From Bradyrhizobium forestalis (GTDB lineage: Bacteria; Pseudomonadota; Alphaproteobacteria; Rhizobiales; Xanthobacteraceae): a DNA stretch of 64,000 nt. Under the pieces are notes generated by a model. The model was not told the origin of the DNA, made no database searches, and saw only the letters and a program-made list of their open reading frames with translations. Each line of letters opens with the position of its first letter. Position 1 is the first letter of the stretch. Positions 8,155-18,306 of this stretch are shown here, one piece after another. The position numbers and the translations under genes are program-made. Where the stretch lies: NCBI RefSeq assembly GCF_002795245.1, contig NZ_PGVG01000008.1:62001-126000 (forward strand). The letters run 5' to 3'.

Positions 8155-8850
8155 CTACTCCTCCTCGTCTTCGTGCTTCTTGCCGCCGAGCGTCTTCAGC
8201 TTGGCGAACACGGCGTCGACGTTGAGATCGTCGCTGGACTTCTCCGCGGGCTCGTACTCGTCCTTGCGGGTGGTCTCGGAGGCCGGCAGCAGGGTCGCGC
8301 CGCCATAGGTTGCGTCGATCGGCTTTTCCTTGGCGGCGCGCTGCACCTCGAAATCGAGCTCGATCTGCGAGCAGAGGCCGAGGGTGACGGGGTCGATCGG
8401 GGTCAGGGACGACGTGTTCCAGTGGGTACGATCGCGCACGCTCGCGATCGTGCTCTTGGTGGTGCCGACCAGGCGCATGATCTGGGCGTCCTTGAGCTCA
8501 GGATGGTTGCGCAGCAGCCAGAGGATGGCGCTCGGACGCTCGTGGCGGCGCGACACCGGGGTGTAACGCGGTCCCTTGCGCTTGGGCTGGGGCGGCAGCA
8601 CCACCTTGCTCTCCTGGAGGCGGAGCCGGTAGTCCGGGTTCTTCTCGCCCTTCTCGATCTCCTCGCGGGTCAGCTGGCCGTTGGAGAGGGGATCCATGCC
8701 CTTGATGCCCTGGGCCGCGTCGCCGTCGGCGATGGCGCGCACCTCGAGGGGATGCATCTTGGTGAAATCGGCGACCTGGTCGAAGGTCAGCGCGGTGTTG
8801 TCGAGCAGCCAGACGGCGGTCGCCTTGGGCATCAGAGGTGCGTTGCTCAT
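8155..8850 (-). CDS. trcR: Cell-cycle transcriptional regulator TrcR (DUF1013)
   Basis: Alphaproteobacterial DUF1013 protein of 231 residues, a family now named TrcR and linked to RNA polymerase and cell-cycle transcription. The start at 8850 (MSNAPLMPKATAVWLLDN) has a strong AAGGAG; an in-frame start further up lacks one. Two helix-turn-helix-like regions are visible: LTFDQVADFTKMHPLEVRAI near residues 20-42 and LKDAQIMRLVGTTKSTIASV near 118-140. The C-terminus is acidic and probably disordered (ending KKHEDEEE). It is divergent from ispH, with its own promoter candidate at 8929 and terminator at 8091. Confidence 0.85.
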   Translation of the reverse strand: MSNAPLMPKATAVWLLDNTALTFDQVADFTKMHPLEVRAIADGDAAQGIKGMDPLSNGQLTREEIEKGEKNPDYRLRLQESKVVLPPQPKRKGPRYTPVSRRHERPSAILWLLRNHPELKDAQIMRLVGTTKSTIASVRDRTHWNTSSLTPIDPVTLGLCSQIELDFEVQRAAKEKPIDATYGGATLLPASETTRKDEYEPAEKSSDDLNVDAVFAKLKTLGGKKHEDEEE

Positions 8851-8928
8851 GGCAAATCTCCTTTGTGCTTCGCCCACCCCTCTGGAGGCGAAACCGGTGG
8901 TCATCAGCGATGACAGGGAATTCGCGCT

Positions 8929-8957
8929 ATATAAGCCCGGAGGGGCTGGCCATGCAA
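8929..8957 (-). promoter_or_regulatory. Sigma-70-type promoter candidate for trcR
   Basis: On the minus strand, -35 TTGCAT (8952-8957) and -10 TTATAT (8929-8934) are separated by exactly 17 bases. Transcription would begin near 8922, giving a leader of about 70 bases. Confidence 0.5.
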
Positions 8958-9115
8958 TGGTTCTGCTATAGATAGTGCCTTGACACCGCCCGAAAGGGGG
9001 CCCAATTCCCTTTGAACCGCTGTAAGGTTCAAGCCGACAGTCTTAAGCCCAATTCCCATCCATCGACCGCCCCCGCCAGAAGGCGAAACGGGTGATTCGG
9101 TCCCGAGATCGCTCA

Positions 9116-10084
9116 ATGTCAGCCAAACCAGACCTCAAGATCGTGCTTTGTTCTCCCCGCGGCTTCTGTGCCGGCGTGGTTCGGGCGATCGACACCGTGG
9201 AACGGGCGCTGGATAAATACGGCGCCCCCGTCTATGTTCGCCATGAGATTGTGCACAATAAGTACGTCGTCGATGGGTTGAAGAAGAAGGGCGCCATCTT
9301 CGTCGAGGAACTGGCTGAAATCCCGGAGAGTACCACCGCCCCGGTGGTGTTCTCGGCCCATGGCGTGCCGAAATCGGTTCCGGCCGACGCCCAGTCCCGC
9401 AATCTGTTCTCGCTGGATGCGACCTGCCCTCTGGTGACCAAGGTGCACCGCGAGGCTGCGATCCACTTCAAGCGCGGCCGCGAGATCTTCCTGATCGGCC
9501 ACTCCCATCATCCCGAGGTGGTCGGCACGCTGGGCCAGCTTCCGCCCGGCGCCGTGACCCTGATCGAGACCGCCGAGGACGCCAAGACCATCACGCCGAA
9601 GGACCCCAATAACCTCGCCTTCGTGACCCAGACCACGCTGTCGATCGACGACACCGCGGAGATCGTCGCGCTGCTCAAGGAGCGCTTCCCGAACATCAAC
9701 GGCCCGCACAAGGAAGACATCTGCTACGCCACCACCAACCGCCAGCTTGCAGTGAAGAAGGTGGCACCGGTGGTGGACGCGCTGATCGTTGTCGGTGCCC
9801 CCAATTCGTCGAACTCGCAGCGCCTGCGCGAGGTTGCCGAGCGCGAGGGCTGCAAGATCGCGGTGCTGGCGCAGCGCGCCACCGACATCGACTGGAGCAA
9901 GTTCGGCAACATCAAGAGCCTCGGCATCACCGCAGGCGCCTCCGCGCCGGAAGTGATCGTCGAGGAGATCATGGACGCCTTTGCCGAGCGCTACACGCTG
10001 CACGTGGAGACGGTCTCGGCCGCGGAGGAGAACGAGTTCTTCCCGCTGCCGCGTCAGGTGCGCCCCGAAGCTGCCGCCGAGTAG
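9116..10084 (+). CDS. ispH: 4-hydroxy-3-methylbut-2-enyl diphosphate reductase (IspH/LytB)
   Basis: Last enzyme of the MEP isoprenoid pathway; reduces HMBPP to IPP and DMAPP using a [4Fe-4S] cluster. The 322-residue protein carries the three cluster cysteines in [12 protein letters not shown] (Cys18), [12 protein letters not shown] and [11 protein letters not shown], plus the conserved histidines in [11 protein letters not shown] and [10 protein letters not shown] chose ATG 9116 because family members begin a few residues before this first motif; an in-frame ATG at 9092 would add eight residues. A TTGACA at 8980 is a possible -35. It heads the conserved ispH-thrB-rnhA operon, with only 6 bases to thrB. 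Confidence 0.95.
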   Translation: MSAKPDLKIVLCSPRGFCAGVVRAIDTVERALDKYGAPVYVRHEIVHNKYVVDGLKKKGAIFVEELAEIPESTTAPVVFSAHGVPKSVPADAQSRNLFSLDATCPLVTKVHREAAIHFKRGREIFLIGHSHHPEVVGTLGQLPPGAVTLIETAEDAKTITPKDPNNLAFVTQTTLSIDDTAEIVALLKERFPNINGPHKEDICYATTNRQLAVKKVAPVVDALIVVGAPNSSNSQRLREVAEREGCKIAVLAQRATDIDWSKFGNIKSLGITAGASAPEVIVEEIMDAFAERYTLHVETVSAAEENEFFPLPRQVRPEAAAE

Positions 10085-10090
10085 ACCTTT

Positions 10091-11074
10091 ATGGCGGTCT
10101 ACACCGACGTCGCCGCCGACGAGCTTGCGGATTTCCTGAAGCAATACGATCTCGGCGAATTGCTCTCCTACAAGGGCATCGCCGAGGGCGTCGAAAACTC
10201 CAACTTCCTGCTGCACACCAGCCAGGGGTCGTTCATCCTCACGCTCTATGAGAAGCGTGTGGCGAAGAACGATCTGCCGTTCTTCCTCGCGCTGATGACG
10301 CATCTCGCCGAGCACGGCGTCAATTGTCCGCTACCGGTGAAGGGACGCGACGGCGAGGCGCTGCGCGAGCTGTCGGGCCGTCCCGCCGCGATCATCACCT
10401 TTCTCGAAGGCGTCTGGCCGCGCAAGCCGAACGCGGCCCATTGCGCCGGCGTCGGCGAGGGGCTGGCCCGGATGCATCTGGCCGGCGCCAATTTCGCGAT
10501 TAAGCGCGCCAACGCGCTGTCGGTCGCGGGCTGGCGGCCGCTGTTCGACGCGGCGGCGAACCGGGCCGACGAGGTGCAGCCCGGTCTGCGTGCGTTTCTC
10601 GCCACCGAGCTCGATTATCTCTCGAGCGGGATCTGGCCGACCAACCTGCCCGAGGGCGTGATCCACGCCGACCTCTTCAACGACAACGTCTTCTTTCTCG
10701 GCGACAAGCTGTCGGGGATCATCGACTTCACCTTCGCCTGTAACGACATGCTGGCCTATGACGTCGCGATCTGCCTCAACGCCTGGTGCTTCGAGCCGGA
10801 TCATTCCTTCAACGTCACCAAGGCGCGCGCCTTCCTCAACGCCTATGGCCGCGTGCGCAAGCTCACAGAGGCGGAAGAGGCCGCGTTGCCGCTGCTGGCG
10901 CGCGGCGCGGCGATCCGCTTCCTGCTGACGCGGCTGGTGGACTGGCTCAATGTGCCGCCGGGCGCGCTGGTCAAGCCGAAGGATCCGCTGGAATATGTCC
11001 GCAAGCTGCGCTTCCATCAGAGCGTGACGAGTGTGCGTGACTACGGGCTGATGCCGTCAGGACTGGTCGCGTGA
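10091..11074 (+). CDS. thrB: Homoserine kinase, aminoglycoside-phosphotransferase fold (ThrB)
   Basis: Phosphorylates homoserine to O-phosphohomoserine in threonine synthesis. At 327 residues it belongs to the APH/choline-kinase-like type found in alphaproteobacteria and Pseudomonas, not the GHMP type of E. coli. The N-terminus [20 protein letters not shown] and [13 protein letters not shown] are typical. The catalytic loop [11 protein letters not shown] is near residue 193 and the metal-binding IIDFTFA near 210. It starts 6 bases after ispH and overlaps rnhA by four bases, implying coupled translation. Confidence 0.93.
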   Translation: MAVYTDVAADELADFLKQYDLGELLSYKGIAEGVENSNFLLHTSQGSFILTLYEKRVAKNDLPFFLALMTHLAEHGVNCPLPVKGRDGEALRELSGRPAAIITFLEGVWPRKPNAAHCAGVGEGLARMHLAGANFAIKRANALSVAGWRPLFDAAANRADEVQPGLRAFLATELDYLSSGIWPTNLPEGVIHADLFNDNVFFLGDKLSGIIDFTFACNDMLAYDVAICLNAWCFEPDHSFNVTKARAFLNAYGRVRKLTEAEEAALPLLARGAAIRFLLTRLVDWLNVPPGALVKPKDPLEYVRKLRFHQSVTSVRDYGLMPSGLVA

Positions 11075-11535
11075 GCGAGCTCCCCAATGTCACGATCTAT
11101 ACCGACGGCGCCTGTTCGGGAAACCCCGGGCCCGGCGGCTGGGGCGCGATCCTGAAGTTCGGCGACAAGGAAAAAGAGCTGAACGGCGGCCAGCCGCACA
11201 CCACCAACAACCAGATGGAGTTGATGGCGGCGATCTCCGCGCTGGAGGCGCTGAAGAAGCCGTGCACGGTCGATCTCTACACCGACAGCCAGTATGTCCG
11301 GCAGGGCATCACGGGCTGGATCTTCGGCTGGAAGCGCAACGGCTGGCGCACCGCCGACAAGAAGCCGGTGAAGAATGTCGAGCTATGGCAGCGCCTGGAC
11401 GCCGCGCTGAAGCAGCATGAGGTCCGCTGGCACTGGGTCAAGGGCCACGCCGGTCATCCCGAGAACGAGCGGGCCGATCAGCTCGCGCGGGATGGGATCG
11501 TGAAGGCGCGGTTGCAGCAGCGGGTGCGGGAGTAG
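11071..11535 (+). CDS. rnhA: Ribonuclease HI
   Basis: Degrades the RNA strand of RNA-DNA hybrids (R-loops, primer remnants). The 154-residue protein has all four carboxylates of the active site: Asp12 in [16 protein letters not shown], Glu51 in NNQMELMAA, Asp73 in YTDSQYV, and Asp in NERADQLA, together with the catalytic His in [10 protein letters not shown]. The start is a GTG that overlaps the thrB stop (GTGA), so its translation probably depends on thrB. It closes the operon; a family B palindrome element follows 35 bases later. Confidence 0.95.
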   Translation: MSELPNVTIYTDGACSGNPGPGGWGAILKFGDKEKELNGGQPHTTNNQMELMAAISALEALKKPCTVDLYTDSQYVRQGITGWIFGWKRNGWRTADKKPVKNVELWQRLDAALKQHEVRWHWVKGHAGHPENERADQLARDGIVKARLQQRVRE

Positions 11536-11570
11536 GGCGCACGGGGCGCGGGCAGGGCCACACTCTCCGC

Positions 11571-11672
11571 TGTCATCGCCCGCGCAGGCGGGCGATCCAG
11601 TACGCCGCGGCTTCTCGGTTCAACAACTACCGTCTCTGGAATACTGGATGCCCCGCCTTCGCGGGGCATGAC
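11571..11672. repeat. Paired-palindrome intergenic element, family B
   Basis: TGTCATCGCCCGC..GCGGGCGATCCAGTACGCCGCGG on the left and ATACTGGATGCCCCGCC..GCGGGGCATGACA on the right form two facing hairpins, the same plan as at 6238 and 25311. It lies between the convergent rnhA and peroxiredoxin genes. Confidence 0.75.
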
Positions 11673-11710
11673 AGTGCCACTTGTGGCTGCGAGTGGTGTA
11701 GCCTCGCAGC

Positions 11711-12196
11711 TTACAGCTGCCCGAGCAGCGTATCGCCGCCGGAGACCTCGACCTTGCCGGGCATGGCCTCGAGGTTCAGCTTCTTCACCACGCCGTCCTC
11801 GACCAGCATCGAATAGCGCTTGGAGCGGACGCCGAGGCCGTTGGCGGAGGCGTCCAGCTCCATGCCGATCGCCTTGGTGAAATCGGCATTGCCGTCGGCG
11901 AGGAAGATCGCCTCGTCGCGCTGGTCGGTGTCGCGCTTCCAGGCGTTCATCACGAAGGCATCGTTGACGGAGACGATGGCGATGCTGTCGACGCCCTTGT
12001 CCTTCATGGCGTAGGCGTTGAGGAAGATGCTCGGCAGATGCATCTTGTGGCAGGTGCCGGTGTAGGCGCCGGGCACCGCGAACAGCGCCACCTTCTTGCC
12101 CTTGAAGATATCGTCGGTGGTCTTCACCTGCGGGCCGTCCGCCGTCATCACGCGGAATTTCGCCTCGGGCAGCTTGTCGCCAGTCTGGATCGCCAT
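11711..12196 (-). CDS. Peroxiredoxin (Prx5-type, AhpC/TSA superfamily)
   Basis: Thiol peroxidase reducing H2O2 and organic hydroperoxides in the cytoplasm. The start at 12196 (MAIQTGDKLPEAKF) has GGGAGACTGACG upstream; the frame is open further 5' but without family similarity. The 161-residue protein has the peroxidatic Cys49 in VPGAYTGTCHKMHLP, a variant of PGAFTPTCSxxHLP, followed by IAIVSVNDAFVMNAW and the late GVRSKRYSMLVEDGVV. No second conserved cysteine is evident, so a glutathione- or 1-Cys-type cycle is likely. Monocistronic by position. Confidence 0.9.
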   Translation of the reverse strand: MAIQTGDKLPEAKFRVMTADGPQVKTTDDIFKGKKVALFAVPGAYTGTCHKMHLPSIFLNAYAMKDKGVDSIAIVSVNDAFVMNAWKRDTDQRDEAIFLADGNADFTKAIGMELDASANGLGVRSKRYSMLVEDGVVKKLNLEAMPGKVEVSGGDTLLGQL

Positions 12197-12304
12197 CGTC
12201 AGTCTCCCTGAAAATCGGTCCCGCTTTTTAGACCGGGCGGCGGACCTGCACAATATTGCGAGCAGCGGAAGCGGCGAGGGCGGCGGCCGTTCACCATGAT
12301 GTCA

Positions 12305-12859
12305 TCAGCCGGAAAAGCCGCCATTGTCGAGGAACGCCTGCTCTTCCTCCGTCGTGTCGCGACCGAGGAGGCGGTTGCGGTGGGGAAAGCGGCCGAACCG
12401 CCGGATGATGTCAGCATGCTCCCGGGCGTACTTCTGGTTCTCGGTATTGTCGGTGTTCTGAAACAGCGCGATGCAGTGCAACTGGTCGGGCAGGTGCTCG
12501 GAATGCATGAAGGGCAAATAGAGGAATTCGAGCAGGATGGGGTCGATCCTGCGATCAACGCCCCGATCGATCGTGCGGCGGGCGACGTCGCGCGCCAGCG
12601 CGTCGCTGGCAAAGGCTTGCCGCGTGCCGCGGAACATGTTGCGGGGAAACTGGTCGAGCACGATGACGAGCGCGAGCGCGCCGTCGTCGCTCGCCTCCCA
12701 TGACGCCAGCTCGCCGGCGGCCGCCCTCTGCCATAGCGAGAGGAAGCGACGTCTTATCTCCGCATCGAAAGCATCGCTGCGCTTGTACCAGCGTTCGCTG
12801 CCGGCCTCTCGCCAGAAGACGAGAACGCCTGATGGGGTGATGTCGCGAGCGTCGGTCAT
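12305..12859 (-). CDS. DUF924 family protein
   Basis: A 184-residue all-helical soluble protein of the DUF924 family, which has a TPR-like fold and no settled function. Recognised from VLVFWREAGSERWYKRSDAFD at the N-terminus, the very conserved LALVIVLDQFPRNMFRGT, AFASDALARDVA, the central LEFLYLPFMHSEHLPDQ, and AREHADIIRRFGRFPHRN. The start at 12859 (MTDARDIT) was preferred over an upstream in-frame codon that would add an Arg-rich segment overlapping fadD. It lies 16 bases after fadD and is probably its co-transcribed partner. Confidence 0.85.
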   Translation of the reverse strand: MTDARDITPSGVLVFWREAGSERWYKRSDAFDAEIRRRFLSLWQRAAAGELASWEASDDGALALVIVLDQFPRNMFRGTRQAFASDALARDVARRTIDRGVDRRIDPILLEFLYLPFMHSEHLPDQLHCIALFQNTDNTENQKYAREHADIIRRFGRFPHRNRLLGRDTTEEEQAFLDNGGFSG

Positions 12860-12875
12860 GAACGGGAGGCGAGCG

Positions 12876-14561
12876 TTACGCCGCCTCCGCCTTCTTCTCG
12901 TCGCGGAGCTGCCGGCGCAGGATCTTGCCGACATTGGTCTTGGGCAGATCGGTGCGGAATTCGATGTGCTTGGGCACCTTGTAGCCGGTGAGCTGTTCGT
13001 GACAGAACTTGATGACGTCTTCGGCCGTGAGGTTGGGGTCCTTCTTCACCACGAACGCCTTCACCGCTTCGCCCGACTTGGAATCGGGAATGCCGATCAC
13101 GGCGCATTCCAGCACGCCCGGATGGCTTGCGATCACTTCCTCGATCTCGTTGGGATAGACGTTGAAGCCGGAGACCAGGATCATGTCCTTCTTGCGGTCG
13201 ACGATCTTGGTGTAGCCCTTCTCGTCCATCACGCCGATATCGCCGGTGCGGAAATAGCCGTCCGCGGTCATCACCTTGGCGGTCTCTTCCGGCCTGTTCC
13301 AATATCCGGACATGACCTGCGGGCCCTTGGCGCAGATCTCGCCGGGCTGGCCGAGCGGGACTTCGTTGCCGTCGTCGTCGCGGATCGAGATCCAGGTCGA
13401 AGGCACGGGGATGCCGATCGTACCCGTGAACTCCGTTGCCGTCGCCGGATTGCAGGTCAGCGTCGGAGAGGTCTCCGACAGGCCGTAACCTTCGGCAATG
13501 AAGCAGCCGGTGATCGCCTTCCACTGATCGGCCACGGGGCGCTGCACCGCCATGCCGCCGCCGTTGGAGATCTTGAGCTTGGAGAAGTCGAGCTTCTTGA
13601 AATCGGGATGGTGCATCAACCCGTTGTAGAGCGTGTTTACGGCCGGGAAGCTGTTGACCTGGTATTTCGCCAGCTCCTTGACGAAGCCGGGGATGTCGCG
13701 CGGATTGGGGATCAGGAGATTGCAGCCGCCGGCGCGCACCGCGAGCAGGTAGCAGGCGGTCAGCGCGAAGATGTGATAGAGCGGCAGCGCGCAGACGATC
13801 ATGAGCTGGTCGACATGCGGCGGCGCGGCGAGCGCCGGCTGGAGCCAGGCGTCGTTCTGCAGGACGTTGGCGACGATGTTGCGGTGGAGCAGCGTGGCGC
13901 CTTTGGAGACGCCGGTGGTGCCGCCGGTATATTGCAGGAAGGCGACGTCGCCCGGCGACAGTTTTGGCTTGTTGAACGTCATGCCGCGGCCGGACGACAG
14001 CGCGTCGTTGAAGGCCACTGCGCCCGGCAGCGACCAGGCCGGTACCATCTTCTTCACGCGGCGGACGACGAGATTGACGATCACGCCCTTGAAGCCGAGC
14101 AGGTCGCCCATGCTGGCGACGATGACATGCTTCACCTGCGTCCTGGTGATCACCTGCTCGACGGTGTGGGCGAAGTTCTCCAGCACGATGATGGCTTCGG
14201 CGCCGGAATCCTTGAGCTGGTGCTCCAGCTCGCGCGGGGTGTAAAGCGGGTTGACGTTCACGACCGCGTATCCGGCGCGCAGCACGGCGGCAGTCGCGAC
14301 CGGATATTGCAGCACGTTCGGCATCATGATCGCGACGCGGGCGCCGCGCTGCAGCCCGCGGCCCTGCAAATAGGCGGCGAGGGCGACCGACATCTGGTCG
14401 AGGTCGCGATAGCTGATCGACTTGTCCATGCAGATGAACGCCTTGCGGTCGGCGAACTTGGTGAAGCTCTCCTCCAAGAGGTCGACCAGCGATGCGTATT
14501 GCGTCGGCTCGATATCGGCGGGCACGCCGGGCGGATATTGCTTGAGCCAGATGCGCTCCAT
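12876..14561 (-). CDS. fadD: Long-chain fatty acid-CoA ligase (FadD)
   Basis: AMP-forming acyl-CoA synthetase that activates long-chain fatty acids for beta-oxidation or lipid synthesis; acts at the inner face of the membrane. The 561-residue length and start MERIWLKQYPPGVPADI are like E. coli FadD. The ATP-binding loop YTGGTTGVSKGA is near residue 210, the YGLSETSP motif near 355, the GYFRTGDIGVMDEKGY hinge region near 435, and the catalytic Lys in KTNVGKILRRQ near 545. It precedes the DUF924 gene on the same strand. The 188-base gap upstream should hold its promoter. Confidence 0.92.
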   Translation of the reverse strand: MERIWLKQYPPGVPADIEPTQYASLVDLLEESFTKFADRKAFICMDKSISYRDLDQMSVALAAYLQGRGLQRGARVAIMMPNVLQYPVATAAVLRAGYAVVNVNPLYTPRELEHQLKDSGAEAIIVLENFAHTVEQVITRTQVKHVIVASMGDLLGFKGVIVNLVVRRVKKMVPAWSLPGAVAFNDALSSGRGMTFNKPKLSPGDVAFLQYTGGTTGVSKGATLLHRNIVANVLQNDAWLQPALAAPPHVDQLMIVCALPLYHIFALTACYLLAVRAGGCNLLIPNPRDIPGFVKELAKYQVNSFPAVNTLYNGLMHHPDFKKLDFSKLKISNGGGMAVQRPVADQWKAITGCFIAEGYGLSETSPTLTCNPATATEFTGTIGIPVPSTWISIRDDDGNEVPLGQPGEICAKGPQVMSGYWNRPEETAKVMTADGYFRTGDIGVMDEKGYTKIVDRKKDMILVSGFNVYPNEIEEVIASHPGVLECAVIGIPDSKSGEAVKAFVVKKDPNLTAEDVIKFCHEQLTGYKVPKHIEFRTDLPKTNVGKILRRQLRDEKKAEAA

Positions 14562-14749
14562 GGAAGACTCCCCTCATTGACCAGGGCCCGTTGTTCTCGG
14601 GCTTGCCTCATTGCCGCCAGTATCCAGCTTGCCGGAACGGGTGGCAAGCCATCGTGGCTTAGGGCAAAGGTCGGGGCGCCGCTACTGGAATCGTCGCAAA
14701 CCACGCTGCCGCAGGTGCGAAGCGCAGGCTGCGGTTTATTCCGAGGGCG

Positions 14750-16234
14750 TTAACTGTTGTTCGCCGGCTTGGCGGCGGCGGGCTTGGTCGCGGCTTTGGG
14801 CTTGGCAGGCTTTGCCGCCTGATCGCCGCTTGCCGCAGGCTTCTCGGCAGGTTTGGCCGCCTCGGGCTTGGCCGCAGCATGCTTGGCTCCGGCCGGCTTG
14901 GCTGCGGTCTTTGTGTCGCTCTTGGCGTCCGGCTTGGAGGCGGCAGGCTTGGAAGCGTCAGGCTTCGCTGCCGCCGTCTTGGCGTCCTTGGGCTTGTCCG
15001 TCGGCTTGTCAGCCGCATCGGGCTTCTTGGCGACGCGCGACTTCTTGCCACGTGGCTTGGACGCGGCCTGCTGGTCGGCGTCGGCCGCGACCGCCGCGAT
15101 CAGCGCGGTGCCGGTGCGGGTCGGGCCGGTATAGACCAGCACGGGCTCGACCGCCGCGGCGGGCGAGGCCATCAGTTCGGATGCCTTCATCAGAGGCGGT
15201 TGCAGGCCCGCCGTGAAGAAGGTGACCTGAGCCTCGCCGCCGGTGGCGGAGGCCGATCCGGTCGCGCCGCCATTGGCCGCAATCAGCGCATCGTCGTCGT
15301 CGGTGGCCGGCCGCTTGCGATGGCCGCCGCACATCTCGTCGCGCAGATTCGGCGGAGTGGCGTCGACCGGCACGAGATTGTCGACGGTGCCGAGCGAGGG
15401 GCGCAGCCAGGTGAGATTGTCCTGAGCGAAGCCACGTTCGAGCAACTGCGCCGCCTTCACCGCGCGTGCGGTGCCGGAATTGGCACCCAGCACCACCGCG
15501 ATCAGCCGGCGGCCGTTGCGCGTGGCCGAGGCGACGAGGTTGTAGCCGGAGGCGCAGATGAAGCCGGTCTTGAACCCGTCGGCGCCGGGATAGCGGCCGA
15601 TCAGCTTGTTGAAATTGCCGGTGACGCGCTTGCCGAAGCGGATCGCCGGGATGTGCACGAAGTATTCGTATTCCGGCAGGTCGTGCAGGAACGAGCGCGC
15701 CAAAATGCCGAGATCGCGCGCCGACGTGATCTGGCCGTCGGCGGGCAGGCCGTTCGGATTGACGTAGCTCGTCTGCGTCATGCCGAGCTTCTTCGCGGTG
15801 TCGTTCATTATCGTTGAGAAGCCGTCGATCGAGCCGCCGACGCCTTCGGCGAGCACCACGGCCATGTCGTTCGCCGACTTGACCATCATCATCTTCAGCG
15901 CGTTGTCGACGGTGACCTGCGTTCCCGGGCGGAATCCCATCTTCGAGGGCGATTGCGAGGCCGCGGTCGGCGATACCGTGAGCAGCGTGTCGAGCGTCAG
16001 CCTGCCATCCTTGACCGCCTTCAGCGTGACATAGGCGGTCATGATCTTGGTGACGGAGGCCGGGTACCAGGGGATGGTCGCGTTATCGGCCTGCAGCACC
16101 TTGCCGCTGTCGGCCTCGATCAGCAGCAGCGCTTCGGCGCTCGCCGCGCGCGGCGCCAGCAATGCGGCACATGCGAGCGCTGCAGCGAACAGGTTGAACA
16201 GGGGCTTGCGAAGCAGCGGGCGAAGGGCGTGCAC
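14750..16234 (-). CDS. D-alanyl-D-alanine carboxypeptidase with Ala/Lys/Pro-rich tail
   Basis: Low-molecular-weight penicillin-binding protein (peptidase S11) that trims the terminal D-Ala of peptidoglycan stem peptides in the periplasm. From the likely GTG at 16234 the 494-residue precursor has a signal peptide ending APRAASA, then the three active-site motifs: Ser60-x-x-Lys63 in PASVTKIM, Ser120-Ala-Asn122 in KSANDMAV, and Lys222-Thr-Gly224 in GFKTGFICASGY. The usual C-terminal beta domain is replaced by a variable segment and about 110 residues of low-complexity repeats (AAKPEAAKPAEKPAA). An upstream in-frame ATG at 16333 would add an Arg-rich stretch and is less likely. Confidence 0.88.
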   Translation of the reverse strand: MHALRPLLRKPLFNLFAAALACAALLAPRAASAEALLLIEADSGKVLQADNATIPWYPASVTKIMTAYVTLKAVKDGRLTLDTLLTVSPTAASQSPSKMGFRPGTQVTVDNALKMMMVKSANDMAVVLAEGVGGSIDGFSTIMNDTAKKLGMTQTSYVNPNGLPADGQITSARDLGILARSFLHDLPEYEYFVHIPAIRFGKRVTGNFNKLIGRYPGADGFKTGFICASGYNLVASATRNGRRLIAVVLGANSGTARAVKAAQLLERGFAQDNLTWLRPSLGTVDNLVPVDATPPNLRDEMCGGHRKRPATDDDDALIAANGGATGSASATGGEAQVTFFTAGLQPPLMKASELMASPAAAVEPVLVYTGPTRTGTALIAAVAADADQQAASKPRGKKSRVAKKPDAADKPTDKPKDAKTAAAKPDASKPAASKPDAKSDTKTAAKPAGAKHAAAKPEAAKPAEKPAASGDQAAKPAKPKAATKPAAAKPANNS

Positions 16235-16424
16235 TATCCGATTCCGGTCCTTGGAGATCCGCCTGATACGGTCGGTTCTCGTGATCTGAGTTTCGGGTTC
16301 TGAAATCCGGCGCCGCCGCTTGCGGCGTCGCAAACCTATACCGGCTCGCGCGTCGAGAATAGAGGCTCCGGGCGGGTATTCCGCAACGAAGTAGGCCGAA
16401 TTTCGACGGTCCTCTCGGGACTTG

Positions 16425-18221
16425 CTAGGGGGATTTGGCAGCTGTCGCGGCAGCCTCGGCGACCGTCACGCTGGCCCGTGCATTCTCCTGAACCATGAAC
16501 TGGGCCCTGGCGAGCTCGGCAAAATGGCCGCCTTTGGCCACGAGTTCATCGAAAGTTCCGCTTTCGATCACCCGGCCGTTCTCGAACACCAGGATCCGCG
16601 TGGCATTGCGGATGGTGGAGAGGCGATGGGCGATCACGAAAGTGGTGCGACCCTTCATCACTTCGTCGAGAGCGGCATTCACCTTGGCCTCGGTGACGGC
16701 GTCGAGCGCGCTGGTCGCTTCGTCCAGGATCAGGATCGGCGGATCCTTCAGCAGCGCACGGGCGATGGACAGGCGCTGACGCTCGCCACCGGATAGCATG
16801 CGGCCGCGTTCGCCGGCATTGGTCTCGAAGCCGCCGCTGCGCTCGATGAATTCGAGCGCCTGCGCGCGCTCCGCCGCCTTGCGCATCTCGGCCTCGGTCG
16901 CGTCCGGCTTGCCGACGTGCAAATTCTCCGCGATCGAGCGGTTGAACAGCAGCGCTTCCTGGAACACCACGCCGATATTCCGCCGCAGCGAGGTCAGCGT
17001 GACGCCGCGCACGTCCATGCCGTCGATCTTGATGATGCCGGATTGTGGATCGAAGGCGCGATGCAAGAGCGCGATCGCGGTCGACTTGCCGGCGCCGGTC
17101 GGGCCGACCAGCGCAATGGTCTGGCCGGGCAGCGCGGTGAAGGTGAGGTCCTCGATCGCCGGCCGCTTGCCGTCATAGGAGAAGGTGACGTCGTTGAACT
17201 CGACGAGGCCCGACAGCCTGCCGGCATCGATTGCGTCGGGCCGGTCGTGGACCGCGGGCACGGCGTCGAGCACATTGAAAAACTCGCGCAGGCGCGGGGC
17301 TTCCATGAACACGTTGTTGATGAAGCTGACGACCTGCTCGAGCTTCTGGATCAGCATCGTCGCGAAGCTCACGAACATCACGATCTCGCCGACCGAGGTG
17401 AGCCCCTGGTCGTGCAGCGCGATGCCGACGGTGAAGATCGCGAGCACCGTGATGGTGGTGGAGGCGCGCGTGATGACGGTGACGAGCGCCCACCAGGACA
17501 GCACCGGCATCTGTGCGGCCAGCAGCTCGTCGGCGACGGAGCGCAGCCCTTTCACCTCGGATTCGACGCGGACAAAGCTCTGCACCAGCGCGACGTTGCC
17601 GAGCGCGTCCGAAGCGCGCGCGGAGAGTTCGCTGTAATGCTCCTCGACCTCCATCTGCATGCCGAACGTCTTGCGCACCACGAAGGTCGTGAGCGCAGTG
17701 AAGACGATGCAGAGCACGAACAGCAGGATCGCCAGCCGCCAGTTCAGGTAGAGCGACAGCGGCAGCAGCACCACGACCGAGAGGATCGCGGCAAAGTGCT
17801 CGCGGAAGAAGCCGAGCCACAGCCGCCACAGCGCATCGGTGCCGTTGAGCATCACCTTCATCAGCCGGCCCGAATGGGTCCCGGAGTGGAAGGTCAATGG
17901 CAGTTGCAGGATGTGCTCGAAATAATCAGTCAGCACCGCCTGGCGCTGGCGGTGCGAGAGCCGGTCGGCCTGCAAGGCCACGAGCGCGCTGCACGCGATG
18001 GTGAAGAGCCCGAACGCGACCCAGGCGGCCAGGAACGGCCAGGCCGAGTTCGACCCGGCCACCGTCTTGCCCGAGAGCACGTCGACGATCCGGCCGAACA
18101 GCACAGGCTCGGCGAATTGCGAGCCCGCAAGCAGGAGATTGGCGACCGCGAGCAGCCAGCCCAGCCGCGCCTCCTTGCCGAGCAGCTCGAGAACGCGGGA
18201 GTAGAGACGGAGCATGGACAT
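16425..18221 (-). CDS. ndvA: Cyclic beta-glucan ABC exporter (NdvA-like)
   Basis: Fused permease/ATPase half transporter of the glucan exporter family; such proteins move cyclic beta-glucans to the periplasm, important for osmotic adaptation and nodule invasion. The 598-residue protein has six membrane spans in the first 300 residues, Walker [10 protein letters not shown] near residue 370, signature LSGGERQR near 473, Walker [11 protein letters not shown] near 498 and the H-loop [10 protein letters not shown]. The N-terminus [20 protein letters not shown] matches NdvA. No glucan synthase is next to it, so the substrate is inferred from the family. Confidence 0.85.
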   Translation of the reverse strand: MSMLRLYSRVLELLGKEARLGWLLAVANLLLAGSQFAEPVLFGRIVDVLSGKTVAGSNSAWPFLAAWVAFGLFTIACSALVALQADRLSHRQRQAVLTDYFEHILQLPLTFHSGTHSGRLMKVMLNGTDALWRLWLGFFREHFAAILSVVVLLPLSLYLNWRLAILLFVLCIVFTALTTFVVRKTFGMQMEVEEHYSELSARASDALGNVALVQSFVRVESEVKGLRSVADELLAAQMPVLSWWALVTVITRASTTITVLAIFTVGIALHDQGLTSVGEIVMFVSFATMLIQKLEQVVSFINNVFMEAPRLREFFNVLDAVPAVHDRPDAIDAGRLSGLVEFNDVTFSYDGKRPAIEDLTFTALPGQTIALVGPTGAGKSTAIALLHRAFDPQSGIIKIDGMDVRGVTLTSLRRNIGVVFQEALLFNRSIAENLHVGKPDATEAEMRKAAERAQALEFIERSGGFETNAGERGRMLSGGERQRLSIARALLKDPPILILDEATSALDAVTEAKVNAALDEVMKGRTTFVIAHRLSTIRNATRILVFENGRVIESGTFDELVAKGGHFAELARAQFMVQENARASVTVAEAAATAAKSP

Positions 18222-18306
18222 GCGGACTGGCGACTCGGGCAGCTAATGGGGGCGGTATTGTAAGCCGGGATTGCCTGCCAGATACAGCGGAAGCTACCGG
18301 TTTTGC

